Source: NaphS2 sp964588535 | GTDB taxonomy: Bacteria > Desulfobacterota > DSM-4660 > Desulfatiglandales > Desulfatiglandaceae | Direction: 5' to 3' | Length of the DNA: 64,000 nucleotides | Assembly: GCA_964588535.1 (NCBI GenBank) | Contig: CAZPQA010000001.1 | Coordinates: 1 to 64,000, forward strand | Part shown: piece by piece, positions 31,683 to 39,863 of the stretch | How the letters are laid out: each line of letters opens with the position of its first letter | Numbering within the stretch: the first letter of the stretch is position 1 | Program-made: the position numbers and the translations under genes | The notes under the pieces: generated by a model | The model's database searches: none | What the model was told of the DNA's origin: nothing | The model's input: only the letters and a program-made list of their open reading frames with translations

Positions 31683-32462
31683 ATGCATTACGAAACCATC
31701 GAATATGAAATCGTCGAACCAGGCATCGGGGTGTTGAGTCTGAACCGGCCGCGCAAATACAATGCCGTGAGCATTCAGATGATGGAAGAGCTGGAGGCTT
31801 TCTGGAAAGAGCGTCTTTATGACCTTGAAACCCATGTGATGGTGCTCAAAGGGAACGGTAAACGAGGATTTTGCGCGGGTCTGGACATGAAAGAAATCAT
31901 GAAGACGGCCCCTGGCATGTCACCGGATGCGTTTTACCGGTTTCAGGCACGCCTCGCCCGGATCAACCTGGCCATGCGCCAGGCACCGCAACCCATTGTT
32001 GCAGCAGTTCACGGAGCTGCCGCGGGCTTAGGCTTCAGTTTCGCCATGGCCTCGGATTTAAGGGTGATCACCCCGGATGCACGGTTTTCAGCCGCCTACA
32101 TCAACATCGGACTGGGCGGGGCCGATATGGCCTGCAGCTATTTCCTACCCCGGTTGATCGGCGCGGGACGGGCCTATGAGTTTATGCTCACGGGCAACTT
32201 CATGACGGCTGATGAAGCCATGGCCCTGGGGCTCTGCAGCCGGCTGGTGGAATCGGATCAACTCCTGAACACCGCAATGGAGCTGGCCAGAACCATGAAC
32301 AGCAAAAACCCCATGGGGTTGCAGCTCACCAAAGAAGCCATCAACGTGAATCTGGATACGGGCGGTCTGGAGCAGGCCCTGCAGGTGGAGGACCGAAACC
32401 AGACCTTGTTGCTGCTTCGCGGTATGGTCGGCAAAGGGGACAAAACAAGCCGGTATTTCTGA
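31683..32462 (+). CDS. Enoyl-CoA hydratase/isomerase (crotonase) family protein
   Basis: A 259-residue crotonase. The oxyanion-hole motifs FCAGLDMKEI and GAAAGLGFSFAMAS are clear, as is GLCSRLV near the end. Of the two catalytic glutamates of rat hydratase, the one in the xPExxxG motif is replaced (SAAYINIGLGG), while the later one (RAYEFMLTG) is retained. This suggests isomerase or another crotonase activity rather than classic hydration. AAGGAGA lies just before ATG 31683. It is the last gene in the run after the oxidoreductase; a link to acyl-CoA metabolism is plausible but unproven. Confidence 0.85.
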   Translation: MHYETIEYEIVEPGIGVLSLNRPRKYNAVSIQMMEELEAFWKERLYDLETHVMVLKGNGKRGFCAGLDMKEIMKTAPGMSPDAFYRFQARLARINLAMRQAPQPIVAAVHGAAAGLGFSFAMASDLRVITPDARFSAAYINIGLGGADMACSYFLPRLIGAGRAYEFMLTGNFMTADEAMALGLCSRLVESDQLLNTAMELARTMNSKNPMGLQLTKEAINVNLDTGGLEQALQVEDRNQTLLLLRGMVGKGDKTSRYF

Positions 32463-32727
32463 TATGAATGGGCCGGCAAATATCGTCAGGTAAACATAAC
32501 AAAAAATGATTTCCCATTCGCAAGGGGAAAGGAATGCGCACACCTAAGAATTGTTGAAAATTTTAGAATCTCTAAAAAAATCCATATTAAGATCGGGGTG
32601 CTGCAAGTTGACCCCGAAAGTTCTGGAGGGGAATACAACGGCGAGAAATTTTGTATGAATCAGCAGGTTTTAATTGCTATAAATTGAATTCGAAAATGGG
32701 AAAAGCCTTGTTCCTGGGAAAACAGTT
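32463..32727. other. Intergenic region before antiporter gene
   Basis: No gene is evident in 265 bp. A hairpin TTTCCCATTCGCAAGGGGAAA (32510-32530) without a T-run is present. Around 32590-32690 a short plus strand frame (VLQVDPESSGGEYNGEKF) reads well but is only about 30 codons. Confidence 0.35.
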
Positions 32728-33975
32728 ATGATTACAAGCGAGCTTATACTCAATATCCTCCTGATTCTCATCGTAGCCTGGATTCTGGGAAGCTTTTTCA
32801 CCCGGTTTGGTTTACCGGCCATGCTCGGCGAGTTGCTGGCTGGGATTATTCTAGGACCATCACTATTGGGCCTTATCATCGCATCACCCGCACTTGAACT
32901 CATGGCCGAATGGGGAATTCTCTTTGTCATGTTTTACACCGGAATGGAAATGGACCCCAAAGAATTATTGGAACACATTTGGCCTAGCCTTTCCGTGGCC
33001 CTCGGTGGTTTTATTCTCCCCTTCGTTCTCGGCTATTTCACTTGTAGATTCTTTGACGGTACGGTGTACCAGTCTCTTTTCGTGGGCCTTGGAGTTTCAA
33101 TTACGGCGATCGCCGTCCAGAGCGTAATTCTGCATTCCATGAGGATCAATCGCACGGAACTGGGACATATCATTATCGGCGCAGCTATAGCCGATGATAT
33201 CCTCTCATTGATAGGTATCTCGATTATGTTTGGCCTGGTTAAAACAGGAACTGTTGCCTTTGTCTCCCTTTCTGTGGTCATATTAAAAGTCTTTGCATTT
33301 TTCGGAATCACCATGCTCCTTGGCCATTTTGTTGTTCCAAGGCTTACCCGAAACTTGCACGACCGGGAAGGCAAGGCATTCACCTTTGCCGTCGTAGCGG
33401 CGCTTGTCATGGGATATCTTGCAGAACTGGCAGGGCTTCATCTCATCATAGGCGCCTTTTTAGCGGGTCAGTTCGTCCGTAAAGAGATTATGGATAAAAA
33501 GATCTATGAGGCGATCAGCGATCGATTTTTCGGGCTGAGTTATGGATTTCTTGTTCCCATCTTTTTCGCATCCCTCTCATTTCATCTCCATTTTTCCTAT
33601 GAATGGTCTTTCATGATGTTTGCCTTTATATTAACCTTGGTCGCCATATTGGGCAAATTCATCGGATGCGGATTGGGCTTGAGCCTCTTCGGGCATCGCC
33701 CCTGGGCATCGGCCATCGTGGGTTTTGGAATGAATGGCCGGGGTGCGGTGGAGCTCGTTGTTGCGACCATCATAATTAATCTAAGCAATAAATTAATGGC
33801 CGCCAAGTCCATATCAGAGCCCCTGCTTACCCAGAACCAGTTTTCCGCCCTTATCTTGATGGCCTTTGTAACAACGCTCATTGCTCCCATTACGCTACGA
33901 TGGGCCGTCATGAAATCATGCAGTCCCGATGAAAAGGCGACTTTCTGTAACTTGTGGGACAGGGCCACAGACTGA
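32728..33975 (+). CDS. CPA2-type cation:proton antiporter (Kef-like)
   Basis: A 415-residue membrane protein with about 12-13 segments. GLPAMLGELLAGIILGPSLL is the conserved first inverted repeat, followed by GVSITAIAVQSVILH with the family's ion-site area, then GAAIADDILSLIGI, where the paired aspartates mark an electrogenic exchanger, and GFGMNGRGAVELVVATI. No TrkA/RCK domain follows, so it lacks the regulatory tail of KefB/KefC. It starts after a 265-bp gap and is not obviously coupled to the upstream redox operon. Confidence 0.88.
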   Translation: MITSELILNILLILIVAWILGSFFTRFGLPAMLGELLAGIILGPSLLGLIIASPALELMAEWGILFVMFYTGMEMDPKELLEHIWPSLSVALGGFILPFVLGYFTCRFFDGTVYQSLFVGLGVSITAIAVQSVILHSMRINRTELGHIIIGAAIADDILSLIGISIMFGLVKTGTVAFVSLSVVILKVFAFFGITMLLGHFVVPRLTRNLHDREGKAFTFAVVAALVMGYLAELAGLHLIIGAFLAGQFVRKEIMDKKIYEAISDRFFGLSYGFLVPIFFASLSFHLHFSYEWSFMMFAFILTLVAILGKFIGCGLGLSLFGHRPWASAIVGFGMNGRGAVELVVATIIINLSNKLMAAKSISEPLLTQNQFSALILMAFVTTLIAPITLRWAVMKSCSPDEKATFCNLWDRATD

Positions 33976-34083
33976 TTTTCAAAGGGTGCAAGGAAAGAAG
34001 ATGGTTTAAAAAAAGCAAATTCAAGAACAAAAAAACAGGCAATTTTGCTGATGGCCAATGGTTAGAAAGAGAAAAATATAATC

Positions 34084-35364
34084 ATGGCTCATAACACAAT
34101 CAAAACCGGTTATTACAAGTTAGCAGACAGATTGGATCGCTTTCCTCAGGGTGCATGCCCTTCTGAACTATTATTCAAGATCTTGAAAATGCTTTTTAGT
34201 GAGAAAGAGGCCAAACTGGTTTCGCTCATGCCTATCAAACCCTTCACAGCGAAAAAAGCCAGCCGCATCTGGAAAATGGACCTGACCGGCACTCAAAAGG
34301 TGCTGGATGAATTGGCTGGTCGTGCCATCCTGCTTGACATCGAACAAAATGGGGAGTCCGTTTATATTCTGCCGCCACCGATGGCGGGGTTTTTCGAGTT
34401 TTCCTTAATGCGTGTGCGGGATGACATCGATCAGAAGATATTAAGCGAACTGTTTTATGAATACATAAATGTGGAAGAGGATTTCATCAGGGCGCTATTC
34501 ACTCAAGGTCACACTCAGCTGGGGCGTACCTTTGTCCATGAACCTGCCTTGTCCAAAGAAAATGCACTGTATGTTCTGGATTATGAGCGGGCGACCGAAG
34601 TCATTAAGCGTGCGACTCATCGGAGTGTTGGGATCTGTTACTGCCGTCACAAGATGCATCATCTGGGGAGAGCCTGTAACGCACCGCATGAAATATGCAT
34701 GACATTTAATACCACAGCCGCGTCGCTTATTAGGCACGGCTGGGCCCGTTCCATAGAGACGGAAGAAGCCTTTGATTTATTGCAGGCAGCTTACGAGCAC
34801 AATCTGGTTCAGTTCGGTGAAAATGTAAGGGAGGAAGTTAATTTCATTTGCAACTGCTGTGGATGTTGCTGTGAGGCTATGATTGTCGCCCGGCGTTTTG
34901 CAATTCTGAATCCTGTCCATACAACCAACTTTATTCCGGTTGTGACCGAATCTGATTGCAACGGATGTGGCAAGTGTGTGACGGCCTGCCCCGTAGAAGC
35001 CATGACATTGGTGTCATCGAACGACCCCATCAAACCCGAAATGAAAGTGGCGAAGGTGCATGAAGATATCTGTCTGGGATGTGGTGTTTGCGTTAGAATT
35101 TGCCCAAAGGACAGTATTTACTTGAAATCCCGACCGAGCAGGGTTATTACTCCCCTGAATGGAACACACAGGACGGTGTTGATGGCCATTGAACGGGGTA
35201 AGTTGCAGAACCTGTTTTTTGACAATCGGGTCTTATGGAGCCATCGCGCCATGGCCGGAGTTTTGGGCGTCATTCTGAAACTTCCGCCGTTCAAACAGGC
35301 CCTTGCAAATCAGCAAATAAAATCACGCTATCTGGAAACTCTGATTAACCATTTAGAAAAATGA
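34084..35364 (+). CDS. 4Fe-4S protein with N-terminal helical domain
   Basis: A 426-residue protein. Residues 1-170 look like a winged-helix-like domain (KPFTAKKASRIWKMDLT). The middle has a cysteine-histidine cluster CYCRHKMHHLGRAC and a dense group NCCGCCCEAM. Then two 4Fe-4S ferredoxin motifs follow, CNGCGKCVTACP and CLGCGVCVRICP. The last 70 residues are helical. I recall similar proteins in sulfate reducers but no assigned function; the N-terminal part may sense or bind, the C-terminal part carries electrons. hisF starts 11 bp downstream. Confidence 0.75.
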   Translation: MAHNTIKTGYYKLADRLDRFPQGACPSELLFKILKMLFSEKEAKLVSLMPIKPFTAKKASRIWKMDLTGTQKVLDELAGRAILLDIEQNGESVYILPPPMAGFFEFSLMRVRDDIDQKILSELFYEYINVEEDFIRALFTQGHTQLGRTFVHEPALSKENALYVLDYERATEVIKRATHRSVGICYCRHKMHHLGRACNAPHEICMTFNTTAASLIRHGWARSIETEEAFDLLQAAYEHNLVQFGENVREEVNFICNCCGCCCEAMIVARRFAILNPVHTTNFIPVVTESDCNGCGKCVTACPVEAMTLVSSNDPIKPEMKVAKVHEDICLGCGVCVRICPKDSIYLKSRPSRVITPLNGTHRTVLMAIERGKLQNLFFDNRVLWSHRAMAGVLGVILKLPPFKQALANQQIKSRYLETLINHLEK

Positions 35365-35375
35365 GGAGGTACACA

Positions 35376-36137
35376 ATGGACCAACCCATTAGAATCATGC
35401 CGTGCCTAGACATGCAGAACGGACGCGTCGTCAAAGGGGTCCACTTTGTGGACATTCGAGACGCTGGGGATCCAGCCGAATGCGCACGAGCGTATTGCGA
35501 GTCTGGCGCAGACGAACTGGGGCTGCTGGATATCACAGCCACAGTGGAAGGCAGAGCCACCATGCTGGACGTCGTCAAACGCGTCGCTGAGGTCACGACG
35601 GTGCCATTGACCGTTGGCGGCGGGATTTCTGATGTGAAATCGGCCGAACTGGTGCTGGGCGCGGGCGCAAACAAGGTGTCTACCAGCAGCGCCGCTTTTA
35701 GGAAGCCTGAACTGATCGCAGAAATGGTCAAAGCGCTCGGCCCCGAAAAGGTGACGGTGGCCATCGACGTGGATCAGAACGAGGCCATGCCCTCAGGCTA
35801 TGAAGTTTATATCGACGGGGGACGGACAGCTACCGGCGAGGATGCCATCGAATGGGCAAAGCGGGTTGACGGATACGGTGTTCCGGTTATTCTCCCTACC
35901 AGCAAAGCGGGCGACGGCGCGCAGACCGGTTTTGATCTGCCGGTGATCAGGGCCATTAAGGAAGCGGTTTCGGCCGACGTGGTGGCCTCCGGTGGTGCAG
36001 GAAACTTGGAACATTTCTATGAGGCCGTCCAGGCAGGCGCCACAGTTTTGCTTGCCGCTTCGGTGTTCCATTTTGGGATGATTGGGATTGGCGACTTGAA
36101 AGACTATCTCCGGGGCCGAGGCGTTATTATCCGTTGA
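35376..36137 (+). CDS. hisF: Imidazole glycerol phosphate synthase subunit HisF, solitary
   Basis: HisF condenses PRFAR with ammonia in histidine synthesis. The (beta/alpha)8 barrel of 253 residues has the catalytic aspartates in MPCLDMQNGRVVKG (D12) and VAIDVDQNE, phosphate loops VGGGISDV and ASGGAGNLEHF, and GGRTATGEDAIEWAK. The segment after strand 6 reads ILPTSKAGDGAQTGFD rather than the common LLTSMDRDGTKSGFD. The ATG at 35376 has AGGAGG upstream. No hisH or other his gene is near; it sits behind an Fe-S protein and before a tRNA. It could be a dispersed his gene or a paralogue with another role. Confidence 0.88.
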   Translation: MDQPIRIMPCLDMQNGRVVKGVHFVDIRDAGDPAECARAYCESGADELGLLDITATVEGRATMLDVVKRVAEVTTVPLTVGGGISDVKSAELVLGAGANKVSTSSAAFRKPELIAEMVKALGPEKVTVAIDVDQNEAMPSGYEVYIDGGRTATGEDAIEWAKRVDGYGVPVILPTSKAGDGAQTGFDLPVIRAIKEAVSADVVASGGAGNLEHFYEAVQAGATVLLAASVFHFGMIGIGDLKDYLRGRGVIIR

Positions 36138-36177
36138 AGCTTCCAGAACAACGGGGTGAGCTCCGGTATGCCAAAAC

Positions 36178-36209
36178 AAAAGGCCAACCCCTCTCGGAAT
36201 TGACCTTTT
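36178..36209. terminator. Bidirectional terminator between hisF and tRNA-Val
   Basis: AAAAGGCCAA (36178-36187) pairs with TTGACCTTTT (36200-36209) with a 12-base loop and one G-T pair. A T-rich end follows on both strands, so it can stop hisF transcription rightward and tRNA-Val transcription leftward. Confidence 0.75.
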
Positions 36210-36225
36210 GTCATTGATTTAATTC

Positions 36226-36300
36226 TGGTAGGCGCGAAGGGATTTGAACCCTTGACCCCTACCGTGTCAGGGTAGTGCTCTCCCCCTGAGCTACGCGCCT
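36226..36300 (-). tRNA. tRNA-Val(GAC)
   Basis: A complete 75-base cloverleaf on the minus strand. The acceptor AGGCGCG pairs with CGCGCCT, D arm GCTC-AGGGGGA-GAGC, anticodon arm CTACC-CTGACAC-GGTAG with anticodon GAC, variable GGGTC, T arm AAGGG-TTCAAAT-CCCTT, and an encoded ACCA end. GAC reads the valine codons GUC and GUU. It is a lone tRNA gene between hisF and pgsA. Confidence 0.95.
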
Positions 36301-36381
36301 ATGAGTCGCCATGTATGCCAGTTACAATAACGAATGTCAAGATGTAATATGTGCTCGAATAAGGAAATTTTGTTCAGCCCA

Positions 36382-36927
36382 TCATCGGCTGTTTTTCGGG
36401 CCGCCTTTCATGGTGAAAAACCAGGACCGTATGTAAAGCAAGCCCGATACTACGGTTAATGTTCCTGTTGCCCCATATACTACATATACATATTGTGAAA
36501 AAAGGTGAAAGTGTTTTTCAACCAGGACCAGGAACACTGTAGCCAGTTGAAAGAAGGTCGTTGCTTTTCCCCATACGGAGGGCTTTACAGTATACACGCC
36601 GTTTTTCAAGAAAAGTATGCCCGCTCCGAGCAGGATCAAAATATCCCGGGTGATGACAAGGACCGTGAGCCATATGGGAATAATGTGCATGGCGGCAAGA
36701 CAGATAAACGCAGCGACCAGAAGGCATTTGTCCGCCAAAGGGTCAAGATAGGACCCCAGACGGCTCTTCTGATTGAAAAGCCGCGCCACCATGCCGTCGG
36801 CGGCATCGCTCAATCCTGCCAGAACAAAAACCATGAGGCCGGCCAGAAAGCGGTTGTTGATGATGAAAACCAGGAAAACGGGCACCAGGAGTATTCTGAA
36901 GATACTGATCAAATTCGGAATGGTCAT
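36382..36927 (-). CDS. pgsA: CDP-diacylglycerol-glycerol-3-phosphate phosphatidyltransferase
   Basis: This inner-membrane enzyme makes phosphatidylglycerol phosphate. In 181 residues it shows the CDP-alcohol transferase motif D-G-x2-A-R-x8-G-x3-D-x3-D, here DGMVARLFNQKSRLGSYLDP followed by LADK. The start MTIPNLISIFRILLVP is typical of PgsA. Four to five membrane segments can be counted. It lies 9 bp downstream of the FlgT-like gene on the same strand, which may indicate one operon of envelope genes. Confidence 0.93.
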   Translation of the reverse strand: MTIPNLISIFRILLVPVFLVFIINNRFLAGLMVFVLAGLSDAADGMVARLFNQKSRLGSYLDPLADKCLLVAAFICLAAMHIIPIWLTVLVITRDILILLGAGILFLKNGVYTVKPSVWGKATTFFQLATVFLVLVEKHFHLFSQYVYVVYGATGTLTVVSGLLYIRSWFFTMKGGPKNSR

Positions 36928-36936
36928 AGGAAAGGT

Positions 36937-38151
36937 CTATTCAAGGTAGAAAAGGATATTGTCAGTGTCGGTTTGGCCCAGGTGTAGTGGAAAAGGAAGG
37001 TTTTGATGGTTAAGCACCAGGCTGATGAATGTGATCCGGTCCCCTTGAAAATCAATGGTGGCGGACATTGAACCATCACTGATTCTGGAGGGGATAATGG
37101 TTTTCACGCCGGGCACATGGGCCTTCAGGAATTCAGAAAACGTTTGAAATTGCCTTGGTTGGCTGATGCCTGCCAGGGTAACATCCAGTTGATTGTCCGC
37201 TTCAGGTTCCGTGTTGATATTTCTGAGAATGCAAGGGCATAGATCGACTGCCAATCGGTTAACGCATTTCCTCATGATGTCCAAAATCTTTTCGCTGTCC
37301 ACCGTGCCTCGCGGTATTTCTTGAGAGCCCGATTTTTCGCAAATTTGAATCCCCTTTCGTACATCAATGGCCTTCAGATTCAGGAGCAATATATCTTCAA
37401 GGATCAGGCTCTCGCCGTAAACCACCACATCTGCTGAAAAGAACCTTCCCCATTCGGTTGCATCTTCCGGTAGAAGATTGGCGGGAAATTGTCCTGACAA
37501 AACGTCTGAGGGTGGAAGATCCATGATGCGGTTGACAGGATTAAATCCCCTGTCCTGGAAAACGCTATGCAAGGCCAGCTCAATGGGGGTGAGGGACGGG
37601 TGAGCAGCTGCATCCTGCCACCAGAACACCTCAACGGGCCCGCGGGTTTCCGAAACCATGAACAGAACTTTAACGGATCGGTTAACGGTCTGAAAAACGC
37701 CCGCTTCCCTCAGTTTTTCCGCCACGCTATTTTCGTTGACCTTCATTTTTACAAAAACATGATACCGATTCCCCACCTGCTGTTCCGCAAGGATATGAAA
37801 ATTCTCAATCTCCTGATCTATAGTAGGAAGAATCTCATTTGCGAGGCTTTCGAAGTGTGTGGCAACTGCCTGATTTCCCAGCAGGCGAACCAGATAGTTC
37901 TCGACCCCTTTGAGCAAAGCCATACGAATTGCGCTTTTTTTTCCCTGAACCAGGTTTCCCTTGACAATGGTCCCTGTGCCGATGGCGAAACAATCCTTTT
38001 TTTCGCTTATGTCTCCAGCAAACGCCTGCGAAAATTGCAGACTGGAAAAAAGAAAAGCGATGAGAAAAATGATAAAGAAATGTTTTCTCTGGGTTCTTCC
38101 CCTTGTCATGTGGAAATATTTTTTCCTCTCAAGCTGGACCCTGCTAATCAT
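36937..38151 (-). CDS. Exported protein with FlgT-N-like domain
   Basis: A 404-residue protein with a long basic n-region and a signal segment (HFFIIFLIAFLFSSLQFS, cleavage near AFAGD). Residues about 65-150 (KSAIRMALLKGVENYLVRLL, YHVFVKMKVNENSVAEKL) match the FlgT N-terminal pattern and resemble the three secreted proteins in the mobile element. The middle (SADVVVYGESLILEDILLLN, LKAIDVRKG) looks like the FlgT middle domain, found in outer-membrane flagellar ring proteins and relatives. No flagellar gene is nearby. ATG 38151 overlaps the upstream stop as TAATG; ATG 38109 would also leave a good signal peptide. Confidence 0.78.
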   Translation of the reverse strand: MISRVQLERKKYFHMTRGRTQRKHFFIIFLIAFLFSSLQFSQAFAGDISEKKDCFAIGTGTIVKGNLVQGKKSAIRMALLKGVENYLVRLLGNQAVATHFESLANEILPTIDQEIENFHILAEQQVGNRYHVFVKMKVNENSVAEKLREAGVFQTVNRSVKVLFMVSETRGPVEVFWWQDAAAHPSLTPIELALHSVFQDRGFNPVNRIMDLPPSDVLSGQFPANLLPEDATEWGRFFSADVVVYGESLILEDILLLNLKAIDVRKGIQICEKSGSQEIPRGTVDSEKILDIMRKCVNRLAVDLCPCILRNINTEPEADNQLDVTLAGISQPRQFQTFSEFLKAHVPGVKTIIPSRISDGSMSATIDFQGDRITFISLVLNHQNLPFPLHLGQTDTDNILFYLE

Positions 38152-38738
38152 TAAGGTTTGTGAAGGGCGGTCAATTCTTTCTTGGCCTCAGCTACCAGAG
38201 ACTGGTTGAGTTTAAGCACCTGGTTTAATGATCGCTCTGCATCAGTGATTCGATCTGCGTGTTTATACGCAATGCCCATATAAAAATAGGCCTGGGGGAG
38301 ATCGTTTTTCCATCTCAACGCGTCTTTGAAGCGTTCTTCCACTTGTTCCAGCCAACCCGCTTTTTTGCGCATGGTATAAAGACGCATGAAACCCACATAG
38401 GCCAGCGCTTTTTGTTCACCGCTGCTTGCATCGTCTCGCGCCTCACGCATGGCATCGAATGCCGATTCGAATTCATTTGCTTTTCCATATACCAATCCCA
38501 GCCCTCGGTGTGCAGCACTGTAGTAGGGGTCCAGTTGAAGGGCCAGTTCAAATTCCCTTCGAGCATCGGCATTGTAGTCTTTTTGAAGGAACTTGAAACC
38601 GCTGGATACATGATGGGCGGGGGTATTCAGAACTCCTTCGGGTCCCCTGGAGGTCTGAGAACAACCTTGCATAAAAAGAAACGCCAACAGGGAAGCGGCA
38701 AGGGTTCTATAAAACATTTTTTTCGAGATATCGCCCAT
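38151..38738 (-). CDS. TPR lipoprotein
   Basis: A 195-residue predicted lipoprotein. The signal ends in a lipobox-like LFMQGC, with the cysteine at about 26 expected to be acylated. TPR-like repeats cover the rest (ARREFELALQLDPYYSAAHR, PQAYFYMGIAYKHADRITDA). It overlaps the next gene by one base (TAATG), so the two are probably translated together as an envelope pair: a lipoprotein scaffold and an FlgT-like exported partner. Confidence 0.85.
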   Translation of the reverse strand: MGDISKKMFYRTLAASLLAFLFMQGCSQTSRGPEGVLNTPAHHVSSGFKFLQKDYNADARREFELALQLDPYYSAAHRGLGLVYGKANEFESAFDAMREARDDASSGEQKALAYVGFMRLYTMRKKAGWLEQVEERFKDALRWKNDLPQAYFYMGIAYKHADRITDAERSLNQVLKLNQSLVAEAKKELTALHKP

Positions 38739-38857
38739 TGAATTGCCTCCGTAGATCGGTTGTTAACCGAGCAAAAAGACCAACGAATTATAGCGATTTT
38801 CAAAAACGCGAAGAAATCATGCTACCAGCTTTGAAATAGAAAATTAATGCTAAAAGG

Positions 38858-39793
38858 TCAAGCGCTTTCCGCCAGAAAATCACGAATCCTGTTTACTGCC
38901 AGGGTCTCATCGTCAGGATCCATATGGATCATATCCGGTTCTGCTTTGAACCAGGTCATCTGGCGTTTTGCGTATCTTCTGGTATCCTGTTTAAGCATCT
39001 CCGTCGCCTTTTGAAGGGACCACTCCCCTTGCAGATATTTGAGGATATGGCGATAACCAATGGCTGTCATGGATTTAAGATGAAGGCCATACCCCTTTTC
39101 CATGAGACGCTTTGTTTCCTCTATAAGACCGCAATCAATCATTTTTTCACTGCGTTCGTTAATGCGGTCGTAAAGCTGTTCTTTCTCCACCTGCAGGCAG
39201 AGTTTTAACGCCAAGAAATCCTGGTTTCCAAACCGGTGCTGATTCATGAGATCAGAGGCCGGTTGGCAGGTTTGTTGAATGATTTCAAGTGCTCTGATAA
39301 TTCGAAGCCTGTCATTGGGGTGGATCGATTCAGCCCTTTCAGGATCCAGTTCAGCCAGTTTTTGGTGTAGTTTCGGTGCCCCTTTGCTATCACATTCAAG
39401 ATTTAGACGTTCCCGAAGCATTGGGTCTGAAGGGGGCAACTCAACCAGTCCCCCCAATAGCGATCTGATATAGAGTCCGGTGCCTCCCACAATAAAGCAG
39501 GGGATATTTTTTGCACAAATCCCTTTTGCCAGTGGAAGGGCCATTTGACGGTACATGGCCGCATTGAAGTCCTCGTCGGGATCCACAACATCGAGGAGGT
39601 GATGAATAACGCCGCGCCTTTCTTCGAGGGTGGGCTTGGCAGTGCCCACATCCATATACCGGTAGACCTGCATGGAATCGGCGTTAATGATCTCGCCGCC
39701 GAGAGAAAGGGCCAGCGCAACGGCCAGTCCGGTTTTTCCGCTGGCTGTAGGGCCTGCGATGACAATGATTTTTGGTTTTTTGGGGTCCAACAT
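38858..39793 (-). CDS. miaA: tRNA dimethylallyltransferase MiaA
   Basis: MiaA adds an isopentenyl group to A37 of tRNAs that read UNN codons. The 311-residue protein has P-loop IAGPTASGKTGLAVALAL, NADSMQVYRYMDVGTAKP for the tRNA A37 pocket, VGGTGLYIRSLLGG, and the C-terminal RYAKRQMTWFKAEPDM segment typical of the family. It is 70 bp downstream of mutL, an order (mutL-miaA) well known in Gram-negatives. A low-complexity spacer with AAAGGTAAAAGC repeats separates the two genes. Confidence 0.96.
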   Translation of the reverse strand: MLDPKKPKIIVIAGPTASGKTGLAVALALSLGGEIINADSMQVYRYMDVGTAKPTLEERRGVIHHLLDVVDPDEDFNAAMYRQMALPLAKGICAKNIPCFIVGGTGLYIRSLLGGLVELPPSDPMLRERLNLECDSKGAPKLHQKLAELDPERAESIHPNDRLRIIRALEIIQQTCQPASDLMNQHRFGNQDFLALKLCLQVEKEQLYDRINERSEKMIDCGLIEETKRLMEKGYGLHLKSMTAIGYRHILKYLQGEWSLQKATEMLKQDTRRYAKRQMTWFKAEPDMIHMDPDDETLAVNRIRDFLAESA

Positions 39794-39863
39794 GTTATTG
39801 GCTCAAAGGTAAAAGCTGAAAGGTAAAAGCGTTATCAGCTACGCCCTTTGAGCTTTGAGCTCT
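39793..39863. repeat. Low-complexity repeat spacer between miaA and mutL
   Basis: AAAGGTAAAAGCTG and AAAGGTAAAAGCG lie in tandem, followed by the mirror-like CTTTGAGCTTTGAGCTCTC. It belongs to the same kind of short-period spacer sequence seen at the ferredoxin-flavoprotein junction and near murG. Confidence 0.55.

Noticed and set aside
32590..32690. Insertion-sequence end (GGGTCAACTTGCAG on the minus strand) before the antiporter gene
   Set aside because: The string recalls some transposon ends but no matching second end or transposase was found.
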